This document shows, in pieces, positions 11,198 to 22,348 of a DNA stretch of 64,000 nucleotides (the first letter of the stretch is position 1; each line of letters begins with the position of its first letter). A program made the translations under genes and the position numbers. Below the pieces are notes generated by a model that was given only the letters and a program-made list of their open reading frames with translations, was not told the DNA's origin and did no database searches. This stretch comes from Cyrtodaria siliqua. Its lineage: Eukaryota; Mollusca; Bivalvia; Adapedonta; Hiatellidae. Where the stretch lies: contig JAWPHD010011467.1 in assembly GCA_037043455.1 (NCBI GenBank), positions 1 through 64,000 on the forward strand. Direction: 5' to 3'.

Positions 11198-12235
11198 TTA
11201 ATATGAAATAGGTTAAATCTATAGGGCGAGCACAGTTCATGTTTGATTGTGCGGTATGTATGCACCGGTATGTGCAAGTCTAGCTACGGGATTTATGGTG
11301 TGTACCTATACCATGGTGGGTACATACCACCATAAGAGCCATGATTCTCAAGTCTAGTGCAAGTCTACCTGTACGTGTCTTATGAATTGTGACATCCCAC
11401 CCCCAACACATTTCATTTCGTGTGTGTGTGTATTTCTAATGATTATAGTCTGTCCGCCTACGACAGGCGTCCTACCCGACGATTATAGGCACAATGGAGT
11501 CTGGACTTTTATCTGTGTGTTTGTGTGTGATGTGATGATATGTCTACTTGAAGCAGCGAACTGGATGGTTTCTTTATAGTGCTGCCATACTGGAATACCA
11601 CGACGTAGTAGACATGATACCCCATTCACATTATTCTGACACTGGTCAATCAGTCGTACCCATTGTTTACTCGTCAGGCAAGGGTTACAACTGATTACTC
11701 CATTTTTAAAGTCTTTGGTATGACGCGGTCAGGGGACTCGAACCCACGACCTCCCGAATGCAAGGCAGACGCTCTAACCAGTACACCAAAATGCTTCGGT
11801 CAAATTTCAATTCGTTCCCAGACAGCACAGATATGGCATGGAACGACCTTCGAACGGCCATCTAGTCATTGATCCAGTCTGGATCGACATTGGCTAAATC
11901 ACCAACCGTCATAAAAGCTGCTACTACATCAGTGTATGTAAGATATATATACATAAACCGTGATGCACGCGTATACTTTTTTGCCCGAACAACATGTAAT
12001 TACGGTTTCAACGTTATGTCATTACGAAAAAATGTATATATATGATTTAAGCTTTTTTTTATTCGAATATACGTCTTGTCTTCAACATGTGTTAAATTGA
12101 TTCATATGTATTGTTTAATCATTATGATGATGTATGTTTGAGAAAAGTATGCTGATGTATGTTTGAGGAAGGTACAATGTTTTTAAAACATAGGAATTTG
12201 TTGTTTCCTACTTGACATTTAATAAATGGTGGTCC
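11198..12235 (-). mobile_element. Element X, copy D (minus strand)
   Basis: Reverse-complement copy that faces copy A. From its right end TATGAAATAGGTTAAATCTA it runs through the TGCAAGTCTAGC block and the same imperfect palindrome. After an internal SINE it continues into CCAACCGTCATAAAAGCTGC, GTTGTTTCCTACTTGACATT and AATGGTGGTCC at its inner end. It pairs with 20455-22148 of copy B over its whole length. Confidence 0.85.
11419..11801 (-). mobile_element. SINE family 2 inside X copy D
   Basis: On the minus strand it has the A-box region TGTACTGGTTAGAGCGTCTG and B box GGGTTCGAGTCCCC. The body contains CATACCAAAGACTTTAAAAA, CAGTGTCAGAATAATGTGA and GGCAGCACTATAAAGAAACC, with a (CA)n tail. It occupies the same position in element X as the SINE at 21089-21472, while copies A and C lack it. 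The architecture resembles bivalve tRNA-derived SINEs with a conserved central domain (family knowledge; subfamily not assigned). Confidence 0.88.
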
Positions 12236-12242
12236 AACGTGA

Positions 12243-12400
12243 TGACGTAAATTAATGACGTCTTGTCATTTTATTATAATTTCCGTAACATTTCCGGAAA
12301 TTGTCAGGTTGTTCGGGTTTGGCACGAATGAAAACGGAATAACCTCGTCGATTTCCGTCAATGGCTTTCAATAGTGGGCGATCCGAATACGGAAATCTGC
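12243..12400 (-). repeat. Inverted-repeat partner 1b (with 8326-8520)
   Basis: Reverse complement of the block near 8326: AATGACGTCTTG, the TTTCCGTAACATTTCCGGAA segment, GGCACGAATGAAAACGGAAT. Lies directly against copy D of element X. Confidence 0.75.
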
Positions 12401-12682
12401 GAAGAATTCCGATATATATTTGTTTATCCTAATCGGTTAGCAAGACATATAAATTTCTGCGACACGAAATCTACTTTTATCAAATAGTGAATTGTGTTGA
12501 CGAATTTTGGCCAATGAACAATGTGCAAGGTAACACTTTGGGCTACGCTTCCGGTTAATGGCCGTTTTGGCGACATAGGTAAAAATGCAATTTCATTGTC
12601 ATTTTTGGATGGGTTCGAGAAAGGTTTTTAATGTTTTTTTCACCTCATTCTGCTTGGAAACCACCATTCTTAATGATTTCTA
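12401..12682. other. Spacer, no gene seen
   Basis: No repeat partner or coding frame recognised. Confidence 0.35.
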
Positions 12683-12871
12683 CGAATGCTTATCTTGTTA
12701 ATTTCGTAACGAAATATGCTACTTTACGGTTGTAGTCGCCCATAAACTACCGTAAATGACCCAAGACTTTTCAAAAGGAGGGATTGGTATGTTTACTTTT
12801 CGCCTGCATGATACCATAGGAGCTCGCTTGCGCTCGCGTCGCTTCGCGAAGCAAGCTGTGCTCGCTATAAA
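12683..12871 (+). repeat. Inverted-repeat partner 2a (with 15886-16042)
   Basis: Contains GAATGCTTATCTTGTTAATT, CGGTTGTAGTCGCCCATAAA, TTTTCGCCTGCATGATACCA and GTGCTCGCTATAAA. All recur reversed at 15886-16042. This copy has an extra GC-rich internal piece (CTCGCTTGCGCTCGCG). Confidence 0.8.
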
Positions 12872-13052
12872 AAGATCTACATTTATGGGATTTCACTCAA
12901 TATTGTTTACATAATGTAGACGCGTCACTTAGCCTACATAAAGGAAGTAAGGCGGCGGGATATCTATAAACTGTGAAAATGGCTACGCCTATAAAACAAG
13001 CAGGTAAACATAATGACTTCTACAGTCGTTTATATTTAAACGCTGTGTAGAC

Positions 13053-13548
13053 ACACGATGGTCTGGAGTAAAGCTTCTTTAAAAGTTGTGACATCAAAAC
13101 GAGGTGTGGACAAAAAAAATCACCGTCCGCTGATTGGTGAACTTCAGTTTGTTATGGGAATCACCCCCTTCGTCACGACGGCGTCAAAACTACGTGACAT
13201 TGTAATACGCGCAATGATGTGCAATAAAATGACCCAAACAAAGTCAGCGGATCACGATTAATGCTAAAAATAAAATTTTAAACATCATTATATTCATTTT
13301 ATAATATAGATTATATTATGTTTTTAGGGAAACTACAAAAAACGAAGTTTATTGTTATAAGGACGTAGGAACTAATGTTGCGCGTAATACAACGTGCACT
13401 TTGATGTTGTTGTCAAAATGACGTCACGTCACAGTCAGTTTTGACGTTTGGCGCCGTCTTCCGGTCAAACATTTTAATGAACCACGAGTCTAGACGCTCG
13501 CTAGCGCTCGCAGTCAGATTAAGTGTGAATGGATGATAGAGACTAGTT
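13053..13548 (+). repeat. ~0.5-kb inverted arm, left (with 17830-18337)
   Basis: From ACGATGGTCTGGAGTAAAGC, through AAACGAGGTGTGGACAAAAA, GATCACGATTAATGCTAAAA and GACGCTCGCTAGCGCTCGCA, to GATAGAGACTAG. All blocks are found in reverse complement and reverse order at 17830-18337. The 67-codon frame inside is not conserved as a protein-coding frame in the partner arm. Confidence 0.85.
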
Positions 13549-14257
13549 CCAAATACAAATATTACAAGCGTCGCGAAAATCTAGACAAATCGTCGCAATC
13601 TCTACCCAGAGTACAGTCGTTCCTCATTTGACTCTGTCAACGTCAAAGGAAGTAGGGCAAACGGTTAGGTCACGTGATTATTCGAAAACGTTATGACGAT
13701 GTTTATAATAAATCCTTTTGCGTGATCTGCAAAGATAAAATATTGACCTATATTAAATAATTTCAATTTTTATTTCTATGAGTTCATTTTTTTTAAAGTA
13801 ATTTTCTGCTTTCGAGCTTCGGTTTAAAATGTTTACATGAGGAGACCTAAGTACGTATTATTTTTATAGTAAAATAGTCCCGATTAAAACTAAATTGTTT
13901 TCATGCATTATTTCAAATCTTGCAACATCTAATTTGCAGAGAGTCTGAAAATTATATTTACACAAGAGATAAATAAGTTTCAGGCAAACATATTCCACTT
14001 TAACAGGTTTTACCAAAATCTTGTAATTAGTAGTTAGCAGAGATATATGTGAGTGCAAGGAACGATAACTCTGCGTGGAGATTGAAATCGTCGGACTGAG
14101 ATACTGCGTTCAGTAAAATAGGTCTGGTCTGAAAAAATATGGTAACATCCGCGTGGTGCGCTAAAACGATGTATCCGGTCTATGAGTGATAGCATTTGAC
14201 TGAATACCGTTTTCGCAAAAAAAAAGGACTTCGTCTTGCCTCTTTAATTTCCTTTAG
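13549..14257. other. Spacer inside the inverted arms, no gene seen
   Basis: AT-rich and unique in the window. No supportable frame. Confidence 0.4.
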
Positions 14258-14702
14258 AGGTGATATTGCACTATTTTTTTCCTTCTTCGTTTTATATAGG
14301 ACGTATGTATGTCAAGAGACATATGTGTAGAACATTTTAAAACACATATCAATCAAACGATCGAGCGTCCGTCAATATAAAAATGCAATAAAAACAGGGG
14401 GCCATGTATCATGTAAGGAAAAGTCAATCTGTTGAATGACGTCACTTTCTATTTTGAGACGTCACAGATAGATTTACCCCATTTCTACTTTCGCTTTACT
14501 ATCTTTGTCAATTATAATTAAATATCTCAAACAAACTCGAATAAATGTTCCCAATACATCATTCGGATGAATTAAAGGTAATAATAACAAAAAGCAATCA
14601 AAATTGTGCATTTTTTGTCACTAGTAAGGCAGGGAAACGTTTTTATTAGGCACTATTTGACTATATACCACGGAAGCACAAACGCAATGGTGTAATTACG
14701 CC
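14258..14702 (-). mobile_element. TIR MITE, copy 2 (diverged)
   Basis: Reverse-oriented homologue of the element at 25019-25480. Shared blocks include AGGCAGGGAAACG, ATTTGACTATATACCACGGA, AATAACAAAAAGCAATC, ACAGATAGATTTACCCCATT and TTTTAAAACACATATCAATC. Its terminal repeats are degraded (TGATATTGCACTA and ACGCAATGGTGTAATTA), so it is older than the other copy. Confidence 0.82.
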
Positions 14703-15348
14703 TAGGGCTAATCCGGGCTACCGCAATTTCGACGGGTAAAGAAACGTTTTCCTTTTTATTTCGAGCTGATTTTAAAAAGGCGCACCTCATGTTGTTTCTA
14801 CAGAGTTTCTACACCTTTTTACATATTTTTTCTGTTTCTTTGATATTTTTTTCCTGTTTTTATTATGGTATAGCCTATACCTATTTACGACAATAGACAA
14901 CCTTTTTAAGACTACTTCTTTTGTAATCGAAACATTATTACACAAGTAATAAAGTTTCCTAAGTTTCCTTTTAAAAGGAACGGTTTGCCTTTTTAGGTAA
15001 CTATAATGAGAAGGTGGGGGCAACAGGGGAATCTCATAACAGGATAGAGTTTGGGGATAACATACAACAATTAATTAAAAACAGTTAAAGGTAAATCAAA
15101 TCAAATAATAGGTTCGTCTATATCATCTGCGACGATTGTTTGTTTTCAAAACAAACGTCTAGAACAGTTCTTCTAAAAGAAAATGACGCGGCAGCCATTT
15201 TACCGAGATTCTGGTATCGTTTCTGATCGGCTGATACAGACGCATCTTATCGAAGATGTAAAGAACGGCAGAAAGACACTAAATTAATAAATAAACAAAG
15301 AGGGAAACTTCATCATTATATCGACCAACTAAATATGGGTGGTCAAAA
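14703..15348. other. Spacer, no gene seen
   Basis: AT-rich. The minus-strand frame around 14787-15023 has no recognisable domain and is treated as chance. Confidence 0.4.
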
Positions 15349-15425
15349 ATAATATGGAATAGGTTAAACCTATAGGGCGAGCACAGTTCATGTCTGATTG
15401 TGCGGTATGTGCAAGTCACTCGATC
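15349..15425 (-). mobile_element. Element X right-end fragment
   Basis: ATGGAATAGGTTAAACCTAT, AGGGCGAGCACAGTTCATGT and TGATTGTGCGGTATGTGCAA match the right end of element X on the minus strand. It serves as another empty reference for the hAT-type insertion at 21681. Confidence 0.75.
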
Positions 15426-15885
15426 ACTAGCCTTATAAATTGGCTCCTATGCAGTTTTTTTTTTTATTATTCTATGTTCAACTGTAACTCGCCAATACGA
15501 AAAAAAATAAAAAAGCATTAAACGTTTATTTTAACACACTACAAGATTCACGTGCATGTGTTCAGTAAGGACCATTTGTACAAACTCTGTCAATTTCAGA
15601 TAAGTTCAGAATCAATCGAGATGTTGCGAAGGTGCGTGAACGTAGGTGCAATGGTCAGTTTCTCAAAGATATCCCAACATACTGTTGTTTTGTTTTATCA
15701 AATCTATACCTATATCAATGATGCGCCCCCGCCCCACCACCACCCCACATCCCCCAACCATTTCATTAGAAATGCTGGCAACTGGAGCCCGATTAAGATT
15801 TTTAGTCATTGGTTTATAGGATCCAGTCCAGAAGACTCCTTAAATTAATATTTAATAAGTCCATATTTAATCAGTCCATCAAATA
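15426..15885. other. Spacer, no gene seen
   Basis: Contains a poly-T tract and a CCCCACCACC-rich stretch near 15730. No gene recognised. Confidence 0.4.
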
Positions 15886-16042
15886 GTTTATAGCGAGCAC
15901 AGCCTGGTATCATGCAGGCGAAAAGTAAACATACCAATCTATCCTTTTGAAAAGTCTTGGATCATTTACGGTAGTTTATGGGCGACTACAACCGTAAAGT
16001 AGCATATTTCGTCACGAAATTAACAAGATAAGCATTCATATG
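15886..16042 (-). repeat. Inverted-repeat partner 2b (with 12683-12871)
   Basis: TTTATAGCGAGCACAGCCTG, ATCATGCAGGCGAAAAGTAA and TTTATGGGCGACTACAACCG are the reverse complement of 12683-12871, without its GC-rich internal segment. Confidence 0.8.
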
Positions 16043-16119
16043 TGTGGGTGATATATTCCACGGTTGATTCATGATACTAGCATGGGACAGCTACAGTACA
16101 TGTGACAGTGATGAGTGCA

Positions 16120-16440
16120 GTTTCGAATGAATTGAATTGAATGTTGTTTAACGGCTCATCAACACAGTACAGGTTATTTAGAGCCGCCCCAGAGAGAGGG
16201 GAAAGATACATAGGAATCCGGAAACCGTGCCCTAATCTTATTATCGAATAGATTCCTATGGTTCTTTGACATGCTGGGATGATAGACCTATACGCGGGAC
16301 CGCCCGGTTTACGTCCCCATCCGACGGACGAGTCTAAGGGAAAGTGTCTTGCCCAAGAACACACCGACAAAACTCAGTGGCACCACCTCCGGTTACAAAT
16401 CTGCTGCGCTACTGACTGCGCCAAGTTGCGGATGACAATT
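16120..16440 (-). mobile_element. SINE with tRNA-like head, family 3
   Basis: The minus strand starts with a tRNA-like A box (TGGCGCAGTCAGTAGCGCAG, near 16425) and a weak B box. It continues with GTTCTTGGGCAAGACACTTT and ends GATGAGCCGTTAAACAACAT near 16140, followed by an AATTC-rich tail. The GGGCAAGACACTTT core recalls conserved-domain metazoan SINEs (family knowledge, not checked). Only one copy is in the window. Confidence 0.6.
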
Positions 16441-16884
16441 AGACACTGGACAGTCTAGTCAAAAACACAGCAACAACTATATTATCTGAATATGTTTAAA
16501 AATGTATGCTTGCAAGAGCTTTCAAAACAAACTTTCATGATTTTAGTTGGGGTGGGAAGGGGATGGGGCGCATCCTTTTAAATCTCAGCTCAGATGCCCT
16601 CCTCCTCCTTCTCTCCACCCCAACTCCCATCTCCCATATTGAACATTAGCGACTGTTACGTATACTTTCCCCATATGAAAGGGTGCCCAATACTACCCGC
16701 TCCATCGAATACGCTGCAGTTCCAAGTCAATATTACAGTTGAGTCAAACAACTCGTATTTTCGTGTAGTTTTGATAAAGAAATAACATGCTTTTCGTGAC
16801 ATTCAGCAAAATGCATGTAATATGTGAGCTAAAACAACAATTCAAGTATCTCCTCGTATTTTATTTAACAAAAAACACACGGTT
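16441..16884. other. Spacer, no gene seen
   Basis: A short pyrimidine-rich stretch lies at 16597-16640. No exon can be supported. Confidence 0.35.
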
Positions 16885-16935
16885 GTTGTCATTTTAAGGG
16901 TTCGCCAATAGTATAAAGTGGGTGGGGTATGGTAA
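16885..16935 (+). repeat. Inverted-repeat partner 3a (with 18990-19055)
   Basis: TTAAGGGTTCGCCAATAGTA and GTGGGTGGGGTATGG recur reversed near 18998-19052 (CCCCACCCACTGG, ATTGGCGAACCCTTAAA). Confidence 0.65.
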
Positions 16936-17829
16936 AAATTACAATGTCAATTTTTGCTTAAACTCCAATTTTCTTGCAACTGTCAATGCTGACATAGTGT
17001 GTCACATGTATAAGGAAACAATTTGATAGCTAGTGTTTTGAATAAAAGAAATTCGTAAAAAAGATATTGTATTTTTGAATTCAGTACCTCGGGTGCATCC
17101 AATCATTGACTTCTTTTCCTTTTTTATTGAAAGTGAATACACACATCCATAGTCCAGTATGTTGTTTACAATATGTAAGAATAAAAATGAAAAATTAAAT
17201 AACAGCAACTTAATAAAACAGAATTTCATAACACCATCTATGCCAAATCAATGAATTTTCTGCACCGTGTTTTATCCCCAAAAGTAGTGCAAATCACTTT
17301 TAAATTATACTATTTGCACGAGATTTACTACTAATAATACTACACAATGATTATTGAATGAACGGTATTACAAACATTTGTTTACCTCATGAACGATCCT
17401 CTATTGCGACTGTATTCTGATAGATCTGAACAGTTTATAACAGGTGCGTGGGGAAAACGTATTGTTTCTTCTTAAATATGTTATTCTTGAGAGAGATAAG
17501 CCTCGAAACATTATAAAATCAGTTAATTTGGCAAATAATATTGTTACTTTCTAATTTCCGGAAACTTCTCATTCGCAACATCTCGATTATTTCTATGAAG
17601 TATGATTCCGAACGTAGCCGGTATTATCCGAGTTTTCACGAACGAATGCCTTATAACACCTACAATTGCATAAAGTAGTGCCATTTTTATTTCTTATTTT
17701 TAGTATTTATAACGGCAAGGGTTCATTTTCTTCGTTTTCTTGCAACATTTATATAACAAATGATAAGAATATATTTAAAATGAAAAATACAATGTGTAAT
17801 TATAAATTCGAAAATTCGATTCGGATTTC
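16936..17829. other. Spacer, no gene seen
   Basis: AT-rich and unique in the window. Minus-strand and plus-strand short frames lack recognisable features. Confidence 0.4.
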
Positions 17830-18337
17830 CCTAGTCTCTATCCTCCAGACACACTCAAGCTGACTGCGAGCGCTAGCGAGCGTCTGGACTCACTGTTCTT
17901 TAAAAAATTTGACCGATAGACGGCGCCAACCGTCAAAACTGACTGTGATGTGACGTCATTTTGATTGCAACATCAAAGTGCACGTTGAATTACGCGCAAC
18001 ATTAGTTCCAATGGGATGTGTGTACGTCCTTATTAAATCTACAATAAACTTCGTTTTATTGTAGTTTCTCTAAAAACATAATATAATCTTACAAAATGAT
18101 GTGTAAAATTTAATTTTTAGCATTAATCGTGATCCGCTGACTATGTTTGGAGTAATGTTATTGCACAACATTGCGCGTAACGTCACGTATTTTTTGACGC
18201 CGTCGTGACGTAGGGGGTGATTCCCACGGATTTCCATAACAAACTGAAGTTGACCAATCAGAGGCCGGTGATTTTTTTTTGTCCACACCTCGTTTTGATG
18301 TCAAATTTTTTAAAGAAGCTTTACTCCAGACAATCGT
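17830..18337 (-). repeat. ~0.5-kb inverted arm, right (with 13053-13548)
   Basis: Reverse complement of the left arm. From CTAGTCTCTATCCTCCAGAC, through GCGAGCGCTAGCGAGCGTCT, AGCATTAATCGTGATCCGCT and CCACACCTCGTTTTGATGTC, to CTTTACTCCAGACAATCGT. Arm-to-arm span is about 5.3 kb. Confidence 0.85.
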
Positions 18338-18989
18338 TTGGACTTCTTTGAGACAAGTCTCGCGAGAGGTCTGGATGATCGAGACTAGGATTTCCCTAGT
18401 ATGCATCGTTAAAAAATGATAGGCTTAGGAATCGTAATCGGTTAATCGGTCATATTTTGTTCAGCGAGGTGAAGCATTGAAAATACAACAAGAAAACGTA
18501 AAATCTTTAACTCGACATCCATGATTACCCGACAGGTAATTTGATTTGTCTTCAATGTTTTAACAATCTACTTAGGGTAATATTCAAGTTTCACATATAT
18601 GTTCTGTTGCTGCATAGATGTCTCTCACACCAATTTAGGCAATAATCCATGTTCCACTTTTGTTTACATATTTTTATGAATGAAAAATATGGCCGAAGAA
18701 AACTTCAACGTGTCAACGAAGTTATTTACTTTTTTCTGCAAAACTGGTTTGAATTTCGACTTAATACTCTAACATATTGTTAATCATTGTCTATACATTT
18801 AATCTAAGCCAAAAAACAATTATTTTGTTCAGTAATTATATTGTTTGCAGGGAAGTCGTTTACCCTATTGTTTTTGTTCACGCTAAATAAGTACCCACAT
18901 ATTGACATTTTTCCTTATGACTAAAGTGAATTATACTCAAAGTTTAATATGAAAGGTGTGTTACAAATTTTCAAGACTGTCTAGTTATT
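18338..18989. other. Spacer, no gene seen
   Basis: Begins with CGCGAGAGGTCTGGATGATC, which recurs in variant form near 22280. The rest is AT-rich with no gene recognised. Confidence 0.4.
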
Positions 18990-19055
18990 TAGGTTTCAAC
19001 ACCTAATACCCCACCCACTGGAAAGTCAATTCAGAACATTGGCGAACCCTTAAAC
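18990..19055 (-). repeat. Inverted-repeat partner 3b (with 16885-16935)
   Basis: Carries CCCCACCCACTGG and ATTGGCGAACCCTTAAA, the reverse complement of blocks near 16890-16925. Confidence 0.65.
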
Positions 19056-19534
19056 GTATTCTAAAAATGGCATCTCTTTGAGTTATCGCCCCTCGCTTCG
19101 ACATTTTACAAGGCGGGTCTGCATCTATCACGCAGAAAAGCTTCTAAAAAAAAAGTCGGTACAGCCGAAAATCACGAAACTTAAAGCGGAAATGAAATTT
19201 CATCATCAAAAATTGTCACAATGTTCCAAATTATGTGTTTTAAAAAATCCAAAATGGCGGACAATTTTTTTTTTTGACGTTGCCGAAAGATGACTTACTA
19301 CTTTTCGTTGCTATGCGTTACCAAATATTTAATAGATGTAGGAAAATATCAAGGCTGCTCCCCTACTGAGCAACACGGCAGATGTACATAATACCCGAAA
19401 GAGGGTAATGCAGGATGTAGACAGATAGATAGGAATTTACATACAAAAATCCTCATCTAAATTGATAGCTGTAAAATATTTATTTTTTAACCGAATTTCG
19501 AAACTAAGGTGTTTTTATTTATCACTAAATTATA
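19056..19534. other. Spacer, no gene seen
   Basis: No gene or repeat partner found. The phrase AAAATGGCGGACAA near 19250 is common in the repeats here. Confidence 0.35.
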
Positions 19535-21088
19535 TATAATGTATTTACATTTTGTTAAAATTACTCACTTACATAGCTGAAAAACGTTTGGCTTAAACAA
19601 ACGGCCGAAATAATAGCAAATTTGTCGGGTTTAGACACCACCATAATGTACAGAAATATTTTTCTTATTTCTTTTTATGGCTGGATTGCGTAGCAAATCC
19701 AGGTTTACAGTTTGGCGATTGATTTCCATATGTCTGTCCGTCTATCCGTCCGTCCGTCTACGAGTTTTGACGTTTTCATTAAAGTTTTTGTTTTTCCTCA
19801 TTTCTCAAAAATGAATTGTCGAAAAGCTTTGAAACTTGACACTTGTTCAATATCATTACAAATGTTATATGAAAATAACCCTAACAATGTCATGTATTTT
19901 ACCTGGACTATCCCCCATTTCCACAAAGATTTTTCAGTTAAAATGTTAAATTCGCAATCCGGCGTTCGCACCGCTATTGGTGCTTCACCTTTTTTTTGTT
20001 TTGTTACGTTTAACAAAGTTTGAGGTTTCCACTGGACCCCCATATAAATGAAACGTTCCTATGCCAGTGTACCTGTAACTGGTCATCCGGTTTGGTCTGA
20101 TGCTACGGAGTAGTTCAAATTTGAAAGTGATGAAAACACGGTTTGGAAACTTTACCTGTCTTCTGCTTCAATCGATCTATGCTTTTCTCTGTCCTATCAT
20201 TTCACTATTTTTGTTTTTCTACCACCGACAGAAACATTAGGGTCAAATAGGACAAACAGTTTCTTAAAATGTAGATGTAGAAACTAATAAGCATCTTGAG
20301 CACAGCTAGTGCTAAACATCAAGAACGGTGAAACAAACCAACGTCTTTTCTAAATAGCATTTGATGAATTTGGTGCATTTTCAGAATATATTGATGACCC
20401 GGTGTCCTCCACCCGCAGACATACTCAACTTGATTTAACTAATATTCTGAAAATGGACCACCATTTATTAAATGTCAAGTAGGAAACAACAAATTCCTAT
20501 GTTTTAAAAACATTGTACTTTTCTCAAACATACATCATCATAATGATTAGACAATACGTATGAATCAATTTAACACACGTTGAAGACAAGACGTATATTC
20601 GAATAAAAAAATTAAATCATATATATATATACATTTTTTCGTAATGACATACTGTTGAAACCGTAATTATATGTTGTTCGGCAAAAAAGGTATACGCGTG
20701 CATCACGTTTATGTATATATATCTGTAGTACAGTAGGTATACGCGTGCATCACGTTTATGTATATATATCTGTAGTACAGTGCATGTTAACATTGTAGCC
20801 ACACCTCATATGCAAATTAGCTAGAGGTTATTGGTTAGCTATTAGACTCCATTGTACCAAGATGTAGTGTTGGAGTTATTAAATGTATATACATATAGTG
20901 CGTGTCTCTTAATGTCCATCCAAAGGCCATCCGTCAGATATTACAATATCTTACATACGCTGATGTAGTAGCAGCTTTTATGACGGTTGGTGATTCAGCC
21001 AATGTCGATCCAGACTGGATCATGACTAGATAGCCGTTCGAAGTTCGTTCCGTGCAATATATGTCCTGTCTGGGAACGAATTGAAATT

Positions 21089-21472
21089 TGGCCGAAGCAT
21101 TGTGGTGTACTGGTTAGAGCGTTTGTCTTGCATTCGGGAGGTCGTGGGTTCGAGTCCCCTGACCGCGTCATACCAAAGACTTTAAAAATGGAGGAGTCAA
21201 TTGTAACCCTTGCCTGACGAGCAAATAATGGGTAGTGCTACAACTGATTGACCAGTGTCAGAATAATGTGACTGGGGGTATCATGTCTACTACGGCGTGG
21301 TATTCCAGTGTGGCAGCACTATAAAGAAACCATTAATTTCGCAGCTTCAAGTAGACATATCATCACATCACACACAGATAAAAGTCCAGACTCCATTGTG
21401 CCTATAATCGTCGGGTAGGACGCCTGTCGTAGGCGGACGGACTATAATCCTTAGAAACACACACACACACAC
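21089..21472 (+). mobile_element. SINE family 2 inside X copy B
   Basis: tRNA-like head with A-box region TGTACTGGTTAGAGCGTTTG and B box GGGTTCGAGTCCCC. Then CATACCAAAGACTTTAAAAA, CAGTGTCAGAATAATGTGAC, GTGTGGCAGCACTATAAAG and a (AC)n tail. The 9-bp ATTGAAATT flanks it at 21080-21088 and 21473-21481, a target-site duplication. Copies A (near 10400) and C (near 29780) show the uninterrupted target. Confidence 0.92.
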
Positions 21473-21680
21473 ATTGAAATTGTTGGGGGAGGGATGTCAC
21501 GATTCGTAAGGCACGTACAGGTAGACTTGCACTAGACGTGAGAATCATGGCTCTTATGGTGGTATGTACTTACCATGGTATAGGTACACACCCTAAGAGC
21601 TACGATTCTCGCAGCTAAACGTGCAGATACCGTTGCATATATACCGCACAATCAAACATGAACTGTGCTCGCCCTATAGG

Positions 21681-22122
21681 CATACAGGAAGTAAATCACT
21701 GTGGTATTCATGCCTGGTGTAGTCGAAAGGAGTTCCCAAATATATAATCCCTAACTTTTTTTGTGATAAAAGGCATTTTTTGAGCCTGTTTTTCTGGCTG
21801 AAATGACTTTATTGACTTGTTTGTGATAGCTAAAAACCATTTGCATGGTTGTATGATGATTTTATTTGTCAACTTGACAGTTTTGAAAGTGAAAGTAGAA
21901 CACATTTAAGAGGTGCCGAATGAATGCAGTTTGTTCACGGTATCAACAAAGATCAGAATTTTATTTTCTTATATGCCATGACCCCTACTATTCTCATCAG
22001 TTTTCTAGAGAGGCAGGTCTCATGACTAAGAACATGTAAGTGAATCTTAGTTTGAACTTCATTTTGAAAAATGGCTAACTAGAAAGCTTGGACAATATTG
22101 CATTTGATTTACTTCTGGTACA
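21681..22122. mobile_element. hAT-type MITE with 8-bp target duplication
   Basis: 442 bp flanked by CCTATAGG at 21673-21680 and 22123-22130. Terminal inverted repeats are CATACAGGAAGTAAATCA and, from the other end, TGTACCAGAAGTAAATCA, with a few mismatches. There is no transposase. An 8-bp duplication with short TIRs fits the hAT superfamily (family knowledge). Element X copy C near 29875 and the fragment near 15370 have a single CTATAGG with no insert, giving the empty site. Confidence 0.9.
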
Positions 22123-22148
22123 CCTATAGGTTTAACCTATTTCATATT

Positions 22149-22348
22149 AGAACGTAGGTCAGACGCTTGGCAACGATCGTGGTTGGAATGCGCTTTTGAC
22201 GGCAAAGAAATCGGTGTTGTCGCTTGTATGAGTGAAACGGTACATGCGCAGTGAAGCAGTCTAACCATCGTGTGGACTTCCTCGAGAGAGGTCTGGTTGA
22301 TCGAGACTAATTTGAAACAGGCGTCGCAGATGATCAAGACTAATATGA
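22149..22348. other. Short spacer with element-end motif
   Basis: Contains CTCGAGAGAGGTCTGGTTGA, similar to the end of the inverted arm near 18355, and ends at element Y copy 2. No gene. Confidence 0.4.

Larger units (their letters stand above)
19535..22148 (+). mobile_element. Element X, copy B (fullest copy)
   Basis: Collinear with copy A on the left, copy D on the right and copy C through the middle. Landmarks in order are GTATTTACATTTTGTTAAAA, GCGTAGCAAATCCAGG, TTGGTGCTTCACC, CATCCGGTTTGGTCTGATGC, GAAAATGGACCACCATTTAT, CAGACTGGATCATGACTAGA, then the imperfect palindrome at about 21539-21610 and the end GGTTTAACCTATTTCATATT. It is interrupted by a SINE (21089-21472) and a hAT-type MITE (21681-22122), and has a short tandem duplication near 20690-20775. 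No protein frame, so non-autonomous. The 3'-proximal hairpin is reminiscent of rolling-circle elements, but the canonical CTRR end was not seen. Confidence 0.85.

Noticed and set aside
21095..21172. tRNA gene
   Set aside because: A and B boxes are present, but the 5' and 3' ends cannot form an acceptor stem and the sequence continues into a repeated SINE body with a target duplication. The same reasoning applies near 8885-8950, 11725-11800, 16380-16440 and 58870-58945.
19535..22148. Element X as a Helitron
   Set aside because: A hairpin lies near the right end, but no 5' TC/3' CTRR termini and no insertion between A and T could be shown. Left as unknown class.
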